A stretch of 64,000 bases of DNA from Coffea arabica (GCF_036785885.1 NC_092326.1:38836287-38900286), one strand, 5' to 3'. Shown: positions 48,564-60,163, numbered from the stretch's first letter. The notes: a model not told the origin generated them from the sequence alone. Program-made: numbers and translations.

Positions 48564-51500
48564 TTAGTACTGGTACATTCGCCAATTAGTTAGAGATGAT
48601 ACGGCGTCAATGGCAGAACCAAGAGGCCAAGCTGCTCCTATCAGGGAGTTTTGGTAGTTGATTTGTCGTACTAGTGTGACCTTTTTGAAAGGATCCAAAC
48701 CTGTGACAAAATAATAATAACAATAATCAATCAATAACACAAACCATGCACGCGCCCACGCATACACGCGCACGCACGCGCCCAAGCATATACATATATA
48801 TAGTAAATTTTATATGCATGAATAGTGTATATACTAGTATCGCTGAATCTATGATATATATATATATACAAAAATTAAATTTTGTATAATTATAATCGTT
48901 TAATGTTGACAGTGTATACATTGTCTGTATAAAAAGGTTAATCAATATATATATATATATAGATATAATCCAATGTTATTATGGAAGTGTAGAATGTGTC
49001 TTACCAAATCCGTCCACTAACAATGAGTACTCATACACAAGATCCATGCATAGATATGGCAAATCTTCATCATAAACATTAGGGAAAACGGTTTTCACAT
49101 CCTCATATTTGGTCACACAAGCAAGCCTTGCTGCACGTTTGAAATCTATTGGACGTGCACTGGCAGAAGGAACATTGGGACTGATGATACCAGCCTGCAA
49201 TCAATTTGAAATCTTCATCTCCACAATCAATTAAATGACAAAACAAAACCCTTGCCTTGAATTTATTTCAATGATTTCCAAAGGGAAATTTTTAATTAGC
49301 AGATTTTTTTTTGTTTTTGGGGTTAAGGGTGCTGGTATATACTACCTCTATGGCTATGTCGAAGAAAAATGAGGCAAGGTATACGTTCTCTTGTCCCTCG
49401 CCACCGCCGCCGCCCCAAGTTCCATTGAATGTGCACTTTTCATGCTCGCAAGGTGCATCTAATTTCAGGGCCTTAAGAGTCACTTGCCTGCATTTCTTGA
49501 AGCTTGAACCAGATGGGGGAGATGATGCTTCATAGGTTTCTCCTCCATAGGTATAGAAACCTTGAGAGAAAATAAGTTTTGGCCTTTCATTGGTCACTTA
49601 TTTTATGGTAATTAATATTTGAAGTTAATTAATTTTTAATTCCTATTAATTTGTGTTATCAAGAACTTGGTAATCAAGTTGTTGCACCAAAAAAAATCAT
49701 AGCAAATCTCCAGGCATCTTATTTAATGCTTAGGTAAATACCGTGATAGCCATCCAAAATGCATGGATTGGTAGAATTTCTTGAGACTTTGAAGATCTCT
49801 GCTCGGGCTGCCAATTGCCCATAGTATAAATAACTGTACACAAGAAAAAACTATTGCATCATCAATAATTTCACAAAAGCAACCGCAAAATGGCGGAGCC
49901 CGGAATTGATACGTAGATGTAAAAAGAGTTTTCTTTTTTATTATTTTTAGAATAGTAAATTCAGGATATATTTCCATAAAAATTTAGGAAGATAGGATTT
50001 AGTTTCACTATCGGTGTATAGATTTTTTTTTTTTTACACAAATAGGTTTAGATCATGTCACGTAATATGAATTTAAATTTGAAATTCAAATCATGCATAT
50101 GCGATATAAATAAAAGGCTGCCAGAATGAAATAATACTATACTATATACTGTTAGTGTATAAAAAGTTAATCCCTTAAATTTGCATCTTCTCAATTAGGA
50201 AATATGACTTGAAAATATTCCCATGGTCACCTTTCCGCATACATATTAAGTAAATTACACCTTTTTGCCTGTAGTTTAGCGCTTTTTAACATAATCCCAT
50301 GTGATTTTAAAAGCTATACTTAAACTCTTCATGGTTTGGACTAAAGAATCCGACTGATAGAATTTGTATTTTATGACATAGCCAATTAAATGTTAAACAC
50401 AAAGGGGTTATGTATATATTTTAAAAACTATAACGGCATCATATGGTAAAACACTAAATTATAAGGGAGTTACATAGGAAAACACAAGACCATAAGGGAT
50501 TAAATATTATTTTATATATTTTGGTTACTTCAATTATTTTATTTTTTAAACAAGGGCAATTTTGACATTTCAGTGTGTTCCATTGTAGAGGATCATTTCT
50601 GTTATTTTGACACTTTAATCCAAATTATCAAAGAGTTATGTATAACTTTTGAAACCACATGGAAGTTATGTAAAATATCATTAAATCACAGGGGAATAAA
50701 CTGTATTTTACCCCATATTTTACCTTCACCCAAAATTAGTGTCACCTAAACTAATTAAGTTGTAAGAGGCTCCAATGTTGACAAGCAGAGACAGAAACCT
50801 GTAGGCATAGAGGTGATATTTTGTTCCCAATATGTACTTTTCATGCACATATGCTTCCCCATCATTTGAACATTTGGGTGCATTTGCAGCAGTTTCTTCT
50901 GATATAGCATATGTCATCTCCACCGATCCACCTCCAAGGTCAACAGTGGCAACGGTGTCTGGATATGGTTTACCAATTCTTCCCGATAAATAATTTATCG
51001 CAATCTGCATATACAGATCACAAATTGAAAATTCCAGCTTACTAATCAAATTGCAACAATTTTGAACCAATAAGCAACGAATCAACACTGGATTGGCCCA
51101 TTAATTTACTAGTAAATTAAAGAACTCATCAGCACTGTGATAAATAATTAATTTATACCGACCAGAAGACCTTTCTCTTTCGGTTCAACATGCCTGAGAT
51201 AATAATTAACATGCTGACAAATCTCATTCATTTATTTATGGGCAAATTCCACTTTACCCCCCTGTGGTTTACCCTTTTTTTACATAACCTCCCTATGGTT
51301 TCAAAAGCTATACATAACCCCCTCATGGTTTGGATTAAAGTGTCAAAGTAACGGAAATAGTCTCTCGTAACGGAACTTCTAAAAATGTCGAAATTACCCT
51401 TATAAATACATGACACATTAACCCCCTATGATTTTTATATTTTACCATATAACCCCCTTATGGTTTAATACTTTACCATATAACCCCCTTATGATTTTCA

Positions 51501-53393
51501 AAATATACACATAACCCCCCTTGGTTAATACATAAATTTCAACCTTACATAAGGGTATTTTTGACATTTTAGGTGACGCCGTTACGAGTGACTATTTCCG
51601 TTACTTTGACACTTTAATACAAACCATAAGGGGGTTATGTATAGCTTTTGAAACCATAGGGGGGTTATGTGAAAAAATGCTAAACCACAGGGGGTAAAGT
51701 GGAATTTGCCCTTTATTTATTAAAGAAGAAAAGGTCCTGCTGAGGAGAAATTGAGATGAAAATTGAAACAAAAGAAATTATCTTTTGAGCCGTCTAACTT
51801 ACCCACATATAAGAGGCTTCTTCTGATCCTTCAAGAATGGAGACCCATTCTGCCTTGTATTCGAGGGAGCTTTCATTCTTGAATAAATCTCTCACCTTTT
51901 TAAAGAAAAATAGATTAAAAAGAATCTTGGGTTTTTTCCTTTTTTTTTTTTGGGTAAATTACACTTTACCCCATGTGGTTTAGTAATTTTTTTACATAAC
52001 CCTTCTATGGTTTTAAAAGCTATATATAACCCCTTATGATTTGGATTAAAGTATCAAAGTGATGGAAATGATCATTTGTAACGAAATCACCTAAAATATC
52101 AAAAATACCCTTATGTAAAGTTGAAAGTATTTATTAACCAAGAGGGGTTATGTGCATATTTTGAAAACTACAAAAGGGGTTATATGATAAAATATTAAAC
52201 CATAAGAGAGTTATATGGTAAACTATAAAATCATACGAGATTAGTGGGTCATGTATTTATAAGAGTAATTTCGATATTTTAAAAAGTTCCATTACCAATG
52301 ATCATTTCCGTCACTTTGACACTTTAATCCAAACCATGAGGATATGATGTATGACTTTTGAAACCATATGGGGGTTATGTAGAAAATACTAAACCACAGG
52401 GGGATAAAATGTAATTTGTCCCCCTTTTTTTTTTTTTTTTTTTTGGGTTAGGCAGACAAATAAATTCTGGGACATGGGAAAAATTGAGTACGAGAAAGAA
52501 TTTACCGCTTGCAGAATTTCGTCAGAGGCACCATTTTTCAACATCCTAAGACCAGCAGTTGCCTACGATTGATAAAAAGTAACTTCAAAATTTCTGGAAA
52601 GATTACTATCAGGAATTGAGGTTTTAATTAACTGCTATAAACAGACCCCAAGTTTAACTGGCGTTTGAGGACGCAACTCTTCTGGAACAACTGCTTGGCC
52701 TTCCAGCAATAGGGCCTTTAGAGATAGTGCAGCAGCTTGAGGATCATCCGCATAGGAGCTCAACCCTGGATTCGTCTGCATGAACGAAATAAACCAAAAA
52801 ACTATCGAAATTTTCGTGTATTTTTCAGACACAGGATACTTCTAATTAAGAAATTTAATCAACCATACACATGTTACACTGTTAAAAGTGGTATTCTGGA
52901 TTCATTAGCAGTTTTGGACAACACAATTGAGCTAAAACTTCATCCACCTACAGATCATAGATTATGCGGTGAAAATTAATTCAGCTTCGATTCATTTACT
53001 ATAGTGTTATACTCTCTCTAAAATTAGTGGCTGTAGTTCAGTTTTGACCACTTGATCTATTATCTAATAAAGACTTTGCCTAAATAATCTCGAGATAGTT
53101 GACTGAATCACTATTACCTTGTCATAAAACTCGAAATCCTGGCCAATGCGAAGAAGATCCATGTTTGGATCAAAGCGAAAGACATGAACTCTGCTACCAG
53201 TGCTTCCAGCATCGAAAATCACAGCATATTTTTCTGTTTCTTCGCTACGAAGAATACCATCCAATGAAAACTTGCGATTGAGGGCTTGAGATGGTTCTGC
53301 CCCAGCAGCATCCAAGACATAACCTGTTGAAAGGAGGAAGAGTATACAGGAGAATGTAAAAAGAGGCAAAAGCTGTTGCTTCTGCTTCACCAT
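48564..53393 (-). CDS. Apyrase C (GDA1/CD39 family)
   Basis: Nine exons: 53393-53118, 52775-52647, 52562-52506, 51895-51803, 51004-50799, 49833-49742, 49560-49346, 49194-49005, 48700-48564; 464 residues. Motifs: ACR1 [11 protein letters not shown] (about 61-71), ACR2 [13 protein letters not shown]3 [13 protein letters not shown]4 [12 protein letters not shown] with Glu in place of Gln, and [12 protein letters not shown]. Residues 8-31 form a hydrophobic signal sequence. Exon sizes 2-8 and all intron phases equal those of A. The exon 2 donor is GTCTGT, a weaker GT site. Introns 4 and 5 contain three foldback elements of one Mutator-like family, making this the longest gene of the array. Function as for A and B; partition of roles between the three is unknown. 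Confidence 0.93.
48745..48805. repeat. Alternating purine-pyrimidine (CA/CG/TA) tract in apyrase C intron 8
   Basis: Runs of cacgcgcccacgcatacacgc type pass into a TA tract. The CG-rich alternation stands out in an AT-rich intron and could adopt Z-DNA. Confidence 0.6.
50248..50713. mobile_element. Mutator-like foldback MITE in apyrase C intron 5
   Basis: About 466 bp with long inverted arms, sharing phrases with the two elements in intron 4 (ggtttggactaaag; gacactttaatccaaa). More diverged than the others; a 9-bp duplication is only approximate (around acatatt / catattt). Confidence 0.7.
51240..51711. mobile_element. Mutator-like foldback MITE in apyrase C intron 4, copy 1
   Basis: 472 bp, ends GGGCAAATTCCAC and inverted GTGGAATTTGCCC, with arms of roughly 180 bp. 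The 9-bp target duplication TTTATTTAT is perfect (51231-51239 and 51712-51720), which points to the Mutator superfamily. Confidence 0.88.
51952..52423. mobile_element. Mutator-like foldback MITE in apyrase C intron 4, copy 2
   Basis: 472 bp, the same length as copy 1 and with the same arm sequences (gggtaaattacactttacc; inverted gtaatttgtccc). It sits between T runs, so the target duplication cannot be delimited. Confidence 0.82.
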
Positions 53394-53677
53394 ATCTATG
53401 CTTTCCTTGGTTGATCGTCAACCTGCATGAAAAGGAAGATTGCATTCATCAAACATTACAAACCATAGCAACAGAAAAAACCTATAAAGGGCAATTTTAT
53501 CACCACAATTGTTACCAGGTCACTCTCTTAGTTCTCAAGTAAGTCGCAGCTTTTGGTGAATAATATCAGGTGTGATGATCATGCATATATATAAAATGGT
53601 TCTAGTTGATTAGGATCGATTTGATTTGTCCCACCTCAGCTTTTGAGGTTTAGTCATTATTTTTAGCAAATAATATT
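53394..53677. other. Upstream region of apyrase C
   Basis: Presumed promoter and leader. A TATA-rich word (catatatataaaatgg) lies near 53583-53598, about 200 bp before the start codon. No GNATATNC motif found. Confidence 0.4.
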
Positions 53678-53692
53678 AAATTCCCCATTGAT

Positions 53693-53878
53693 TTTTTTTT
53701 TCCCGTACGTAGGAGGTATCCGGTCTTCGAATACGCCGGACCCGACTAATCCTCCTACAGTTCAAGAGAAGATGCCCCTTCTCTTTGAACACGTTAATTC
53801 TGGGACTCGAATCCTGGTTGGGGGATGGACAACCGATCCTGAGGACGGCCGTGACCAACCGAGCTATCCAGGTGAAGC
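53693..53878 (-). mobile_element. tRNA-derived SINE, minus orientation
   Basis: A 186-bp insert flanked by the 15-bp direct repeat AAATTCCCCATTGAT (53678-53692 and 53879-53893). On the minus strand it has a good box A (TAGCTCGGTTGG, 53866-53855) and box B (GATTCGAGTC, 53813-53804) and ends in a poly(A) tail, seen as T on the plus strand. The tRNA-like head is unusually well preserved. It is not a tRNA gene because the flanks and tail are those of a retroposon. Confidence 0.9.
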
Positions 53879-53893
53879 AAATTCCCCATTGAT

Positions 53894-54493
53894 TGAGAGA
53901 CTAAATGTGTGGAATATGATATTGAAAGATGTACCTAGTGGGTATTAGACTAATTAATCAGGGCTAGTAAAATGATTACAGCTAATTTCAACAATAAAAT
54001 ATCCACGTGCTACCAAACATGTACACTTGTACATGCACGAGTGGCTAAGCAGAAAATAATTATTAACGCATTAGTACCAAAAGCTATCAATAATTTACAC
54101 AAGGGTAAAGTGCGCCGGACGTCACTAAACTATTCTGAAATCTCAGCCAATAAATCATACTCTTTTTTTCTTTTTGGGGCGTCAATCAGCCCACTAAAGC
54201 ATCTAAAGCCCTCAAACCAAGTCATTCTGTCAATGTTTTGTTGTTAATTGAGATGGAGTCCCATTCCGCATGAGAGGCCTGCGTGAATGGGAGGGCCAAT
54301 TCTGAACGTGGTGGTACAAAGGCTTCGGCCTGAATTATGTTTATTTCGATCGAATATAAGTCCCATCATTAGGCAGCATTAACAGTGCGTATTAAAGAAA
54401 TAACACACAAAGAAAAAATTGTTAAGCCAAAATCTTGTACTTCACTTTTGCTCAAAGTAGCGCCTTCGTTTTCGCCTTTGCTCAAAAGAAGAG
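53894..54493. other. Intergenic, no gene seen
   Basis: AT-rich. The right end (about 54420-54493) may be leader sequence of the copia-type fragment that follows. Open frames are short and without domains. Confidence 0.4.
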
Positions 54494-54848
54494 CTTTCGT
54501 GCTGATAACGTGTTATAAAACTAATCAAATAAGCTACTATAATATCAAGTGAAATATTGGAGAAAGAAGTAGAGAAATGGAGAGTAATATTCTTATATTC
54601 CAATAAGATACAAAAGTCATCCCAAAGGGTTTCAATGTACCTCTATATATAGGCACTACAAGATTAAAGGTACATAAATCCTATTAAACATCCACTATTA
54701 CAATAATATGAAGAAACCTATGAAACGGTTTCTCCACTACATGAATAGATTTATGAATTGTAACTTCTATACATAAGTAGCCATAAAATCATGAATTAAT
54801 CCCCTTGGGAATACAAAGGGACATCCACATTTTTGTTATTTCATAACA
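54494..54848 (-). mobile_element. Copia-type LTR with primer-binding site (fragment)
   Basis: On the minus strand a 338-bp LTR (54848-54511) starts TGTTATGAAA and ends TTTTATAACA. Directly after it lies CGTTATCAGCACGA (54510-54497), a primer-binding-site arrangement typical of one group of plant copia elements. No pol region or second LTR is visible, so this is a 5' end fragment. Confidence 0.7.
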
Positions 54849-55327
54849 TGTGGATAGAATAGTCTCATTATTAATCAAATTCTTTTGGTTTTTACCAGAC
54901 TTTTTTTTTTGGTAAAAAATTACTCCAATTATTGGGAAAAATCCTTCCTACCTCTTCAATTATTGGGACATGCCCAAGAAGCAAGCAAATCTTGCTCGTT
55001 TGACCAAAAAATAATTGAATGAATAACATTTGGTTGAGAAGCCTATCCCATCATTGAAGCTCCATAGCGCTAAAAACAGTAAGTAGAAACAAAGAAACAT
55101 CAAACACGTCGACAAGTACAAGGTAGACATGAAACTCGTGTTACAGCTTCAATATTTTTTAAAATTGTCATCGTCTGTGAATTATTTCTGATTGTCTTTT
55201 CGCTTCTTGCTCCTTTTCTTTTAGAATGTAGAATGAGCACGAATCAGATAATTGTGTTGCCACTTGCCGCCTTTTTTTTTTTCTTTTTGACAAGGGAACC
55301 GTAGCCGCTATTCGAAAGTGCGCACCG
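54849..55327. other. Intergenic, no gene seen
   Basis: AT-rich spacer between the copia LTR and a SINE. T runs near 54902 and 55271. Nothing recognised. Confidence 0.45.
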
Positions 55328-55341
55328 GATAAATTTCGTTC

Positions 55342-55589
55342 CAAACCACTGGACCAATGGCTCAGTAGCCACTAGGGAGGGACTTAAGTCCCTCCTTGGG
55401 CTGTTGGTGAGAGTTCAAACCTCACCAGCAGCGAAAAAAATTTAAGGGTTGTGTCATAGCATTCTCTTGGTCTAGTTGGGTCTGTATACCCACTAACCCC
55501 TACAACAGCCTCCTTAAGCTCCCCCTCCCCCTAGATTAGGATAAAGTAGGTTATACAAATGTATCGTTGCTGACTAAAAAAAAAAAAAA
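55342..55589 (+). mobile_element. tRNA-derived SINE
   Basis: A 248-bp insert flanked by the 14-bp direct repeat GATAAATTTCGTTC (55328-55341 and 55590-55603). Box A-like tggctcagtagc (55358-55369) and box B-like agttcaaacc (55412-55421) lie near its 5' end, and it ends in poly(A). The 3' part (ggataaagtaggtt... gctgact) resembles the tail at 24660-24720. Confidence 0.9.
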
Positions 55590-55603
55590 GATAAATTTCG
55601 TTC

Positions 55604-56662
55604 GATGCAATAGCTCGCCAACTATAAGGAAGGGTAAGACGCACATGACAAGTCCTGTGCGATAGACGGAGGAGAGGTTCAAATCCAGATTGACAGGAAG
55701 ACATGACACCAATTCTATTTGCCACTTTAGAGACTACGGATTAGGTTTTTGTCTTCAAAATGATTCGATTTTTAGCATCTCAAGCGCATTGAATAAGGTG
55801 ATTTCTTCCATATCATCAATAAAATAACTTAAGGTTTCCGAATTAGTGTGTTCATTGGAATGGATGATTTGTTAGTATGTCAGGGTTCAACAAACTTCAT
55901 CCAGTACTATTTCTTTACCATAATGTTACACTAAATAAGAGGTTCGTCAATTAGATATTTGTCCAGGAGACAAGTGTTTTCACATAAGTACAATCGAATC
56001 CCAACAATTTTAGGCCTTAACATAATTCCTTTTGTTGGGGATAAGGTGAGGTTATATGAACAAAAAGAAGATAGAGCTTTACATACAGATATATATATAT
56101 ATATTTATTTATTTATTTATTTATTTTTCCACGAATTAACTTCAATTTGTACCTTCAAAATTGTACTTTACTTTTTCACTTTGCATACTAAATTTCAATT
56201 TTGGATACTCTGCATTCTAAACTTTTAATTTTGGGCACTTTACAATCTAAACTTCCAGTTTTATTCCATTCAAGTCCAATCAATGACAATGTTAGTAAAA
56301 TTAATAGCACAAAGGGTCTAACAAGTTCATGATAATGCATTGAAAGTGATCAATAGGAGTTAAGGTATCACAATTAGAAGAAAATGATACAATTAGCAGA
56401 AAGAATTTTCGATTCTCCTCCAATCCAACCGCATGCAATGTGCCATCTACGGATTTAAATGGCACATCATTTTCAGGGGGTTTTTCTTCTTTAGATAGAG
56501 GGCTTAATGAAGATCAACTATTTTGGCCTCTGTCATCATTATGACCTTTTATTTTGGGTTCTCTTGTATATTATTGTCTTGTGGAGATCTGTATGCAATT
56601 TGGAGAGGATTTGAGAGGCTTTCAAATCCTTGGTCAAATCCCTTAATGCAAACACAACTTCT
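55604..56662. other. Intergenic, no gene seen
   Basis: Spacer with a TA/TTTA run at 56089-56127. Short frames lack domains. Confidence 0.45.
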
Positions 56663-56806
56663 TCTTGTTTGGATTGCATTTTTCTGGAATTTTTTTGTAG
56701 AAAAATTACTGTAGCAATTTGACATATGTAAGATAAAAAAATGATTGGAAAATGTGTTCACGGAAAACGTAATAATTTTTCTTTGGAAAATTGCTGTCCA
56801 AACAAG
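56663..56806. mobile_element. MITE-like element, GTTTGGATTGC subfamily
   Basis: Inverted ends tcttgtttggattgcattt and gctgtccaaacaagg, with a central part like that at 30946-31095 (aaaattactgtagcaatttg). About 125 bp downstream of the DUF2423/LLPH stop codon. Confidence 0.65.
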
Positions 56807-56931
56807 GCATTTCTTTTAAAACCCAAATCAACACGGGAACAGAAACCACAGGATAATCAAAGCTAAAACAGCTTCCAGCAGAAATGTTAGCTATTAGGTT
56901 AATCATCTATTGAGACACCAGCCATAGACCC

Positions 56932-59890
56932 TTACACATTATGCTTCCGCCTGATCTTGCCCTTGCCATGACGCTTCCTCTTGGCCAACTTGATCTTCTT
57001 CTTCAGCTTCTTTCCAACAGGTTTCAAGGCTTTCATGCTGTCATTGATAGCCATCTCAACATCTGCCAATCGTGAATTACAGATAGATCAGGATGAGGTA
57101 CAATCGACACTAACTTGAGTCGTAATAACAACTATATTAGTCTAGAAATGATGTGTTAAGTTACAAAAGCAATGATCACCATGACAGTACATATATCTGC
57201 AAAAAGGTCGATTCTCAGAAAAAATTTCAGGGAGAACAATAAGCATAGCCACCCCAAACATGGAAAGCCAGAGTTTTCAGTCAAGAAGTGGTGTATACGA
57301 CAAAATAATTATTAGAAGAATCTAAACACTACTAGCCAAAGGACATAAGATTACACTTCCAAACATAATTAGTGAACTATAAAATGCGAGCATCAGCAAA
57401 GAATCAACAATTTCTAAATAACTGTCTCCATCACCTAAGCCAGAATTTTCAATAAAGAACTGGCATGCTTATCAAAGTAATTATTAGGAAAATCTACAAT
57501 ACCAAGCTGAAAAACACAAGATTTGCCTCCCACACATGAACAACGAACTAAATAATGTGATCATCCAGCAGAGATTCACAATTTCTGATTACCTATCTAC
57601 ATGACCTAAGAAGCATTTATTTCCTCAAGTTGAAAAATCTACAGACTTACCTAACTCTCAAACAAGTACCAAGTATGTTTTTTTAAGATGCCTAACTGGA
57701 ACTAAAACAACAAAATCAAGTACATAAACCATGACATGAAAGCAATTAATGCTTGAAACATCTTCACAAATTTTTATAATGACAGCCAACAGTCTTCAAG
57801 GGAGTTATTAAAGTACTAATGGAGGCATTGGAAATGGAGAACCAAGCTTAGAGAAATATAAAACTCCAAAGATAAGGTAGACTTTCACCCAAATAACATC
57901 TTAAATACTCTTCAACCAATCAACTCGCAGAATTCAAGTTGATTATTTTCCATAATTTTCAACCAAAATGTGATTTAGGAAGAGCTAACATCAATTATAT
58001 ATCAACTACTACTCTTGATATGAGAAAGTCTAGCAAAAATAAACATATATATAAATATATATATATATATGTACTACATGAACCATTTGTCATTATTTTT
58101 AGCTGAAATGGCACTGCTACTATGGTAATTTACTAATTGTTCACCTCACCTCCAATATTAAGCCAAGCTTCAATTGCTAGACATCCATATAAAAGATCAC
58201 AAAACTCAGATCCATTTGTCATAATGCAATGTAGCGACTCATGTGACTCTGAAGAACTGATTTCTAAGTCATGTGACTCTTAAGTATCTAACTTTTTGTA
58301 CCATTTGGCAATCATCCAGTGAACTCATTCTAACACATATCGAATGCCAGGGGGCAGTACTGGATTATATTTTTTGTTATAGAGATTTTAATTCTTATTT
58401 TGACAAATAATTTCAGAAGAAATACGTGAGCTTTGTTCAGTTTCTCCACCAGAAATTGATCAAGCATGAAGTTGGAATATCAGTTTGTAAGTCCTACCAT
58501 AAATAGACTATATCTTTCTTGAGTACACTATTTCAGCCGTCACACATAAACATAGAATGCCCACCAATGCCTCAGAGTCCATACCACAAGCCAGTTTTCA
58601 GGGAATTGAGTATCAGACATTCAAATGTGCACCGCACCACAGACCACCACCAAAGTCTATGTAAAATACATAGCATATCCATGTGTTCTAAAAAGCATAT
58701 TTTGGGTGCATGCCCCTTAAAGCAGGGGATGCAGAAAAACATAAATTTGTCAAAGCAAAGGAGGACACAGTATATCTTTGCAGACACTTATTCAGTTGCA
58801 GACAATGTTCACAACATTCAGTAAGTATGTTCAATTAATAATGAAGCAACAAGCCAACTGATCCCACTAAATTTGGGTCATCAGGTTAATTACCAGGTTG
58901 ACCATTCTCGAGTGTTTTTGAATTTTTTATTTCTTTGTGGCCTATCAAAAAGTTAAAACTGGATAACAATAACTTCATATGGTACACATATATAGAAAAA
59001 CTAGCAGAGAAAATGTTTGTCAACGATAATTGGCTTTTCCTCATCGAAAATTCATGGTTTTCCAATCTTATAACCTAAACACAGACAAGCACAAATCTTG
59101 CCTATGATTACTTCTAGTTCACATCACTGTTATCCTCTTGCCTAGAAACCAAGTCAGGGACAGCATAAACAGCAACCAAGAAACCCATACACCCACCTTC
59201 AGTGTCCCACAGTATCGACCATATATAGTCTTAACTCTTAGTACTTCACGTTTACAAAATGAAACTGTTAATAGCACATCAAAATCAGAACTTTCCTATT
59301 CAACTTGGATGGCCAATTCCTTGCAGCAAAAATCCATAGAAAATTAGGCAGCAATACTAATAATATGTTCTAAAGTTCATCAATCTAATACAGAAGGCAA
59401 CATAAATTAGCAGCTTTCGCCTTTCCAAACATCACACCACCAAAACTACTTTCATGTGACATCTCTTACACCATTACTACAAAATTACTTGACACCTAAT
59501 AAATACAAAAGAAAACCAAGAAAACAAGAAACAAAAACAAAGAATTAACCAAAAATAGCAACAGGCAAACACCAGAAACCGGACAAAAAAAAGAATCCAA
59601 CCTAAATTACATCATACAAGAATCAATTTTCAACTCAAACAAAAAGGGCTCATGAGAAATCAAATAAAAATCATACCCATATCATTTGTACTGGTACTTG
59701 AGGGAATAGTAGTAAGATCCATAGAAGAAGCGTCGGAATTATGCGACCTAACGGGCAGCTTAGGGGCATTAAGGGCAGCTTCCTGGGCAGCAAGCTTAGC
59801 TTCCTCTTTCTTCTGGTACAAGGGCTCCACCATCTCTCTTCTTATAGCTCTTAGCCTCTTCTCCCTTTTTGACCTCATTGACTTCGCCAT
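56932..59890 (-). CDS. DUF2423 / LLP-homologue-like nucleolar protein
   Basis: Two exons, 59890-59677 and 57062-56932, separated by a 2614-bp GT/AG intron, give 114 residues. The N-terminus MAKSMRSKREKRLRAIRRE is the DUF2423 signature shared with yeast YBL028C and animal LLPH, small basic nucleolar proteins linked to 60S ribosome biogenesis. The middle (about 36-70) is Ala-, Ser- and Thr-rich. The C-terminus (about 85-114) is again very basic, KKLKKKIKLAKRKRHGKG, consistent with RNA or pre-ribosome binding and nuclear import. The intron splits the Asp codon before VEMAIND, and the frame closes cleanly. It is divergently oriented to TGD2, with 2.36 kb between start codons. Family call is fairly sure; plant function is inferred from relatives. 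Confidence 0.88.
57268..57610. repeat. Two-unit tandem repeat in the DUF2423/LLPH gene intron
   Basis: Two adjacent units, 57268-57439 (172 bp) and 57440-57610 (171 bp), each start ccaga.ttttca and end acctaag, about 75% alike. The rest of the intron (57611-59676) shows no further feature beyond a TA run near 58046-58070. Confidence 0.75.
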
Positions 59891-60163
59891 TTCTTCAAGT
59901 TTTGGGTATTTTCTGCAACTCTTTCTCTGTTTTTTGACTTGCCTCTTGTTCTGTTGATTGAGTCGGTAATGTCAGTTGGAAGCGTTTAGGGTTTTACAAT
60001 TTCCAGAGTTAGGGAGTCCGGGTCGGTTTATCGGTTAGATTTGGAGTATCCGAACCCACATCATTTGTATTAACCATTTACCAATAAGAAATAAAACTAT
60101 AAAATAGATTTTTTCAGTTACTTGACTTGTTGAAGAAAGATTATTGACCTCAAAAAAAGAGCA

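Noticed and set aside
26000-53400. P1BS motifs upstream of the apyrases that would support joint phosphate control with PHT1
   Set aside because: Near matches such as GAATATAT and GCATATAT exist, but none fits GNATATNC in the upstream regions I scanned by eye.
53804-53866. A tRNA gene, because of good A and B boxes
   Set aside because: No cloverleaf can be completed; target duplications and a poly(A) tail show a SINE.
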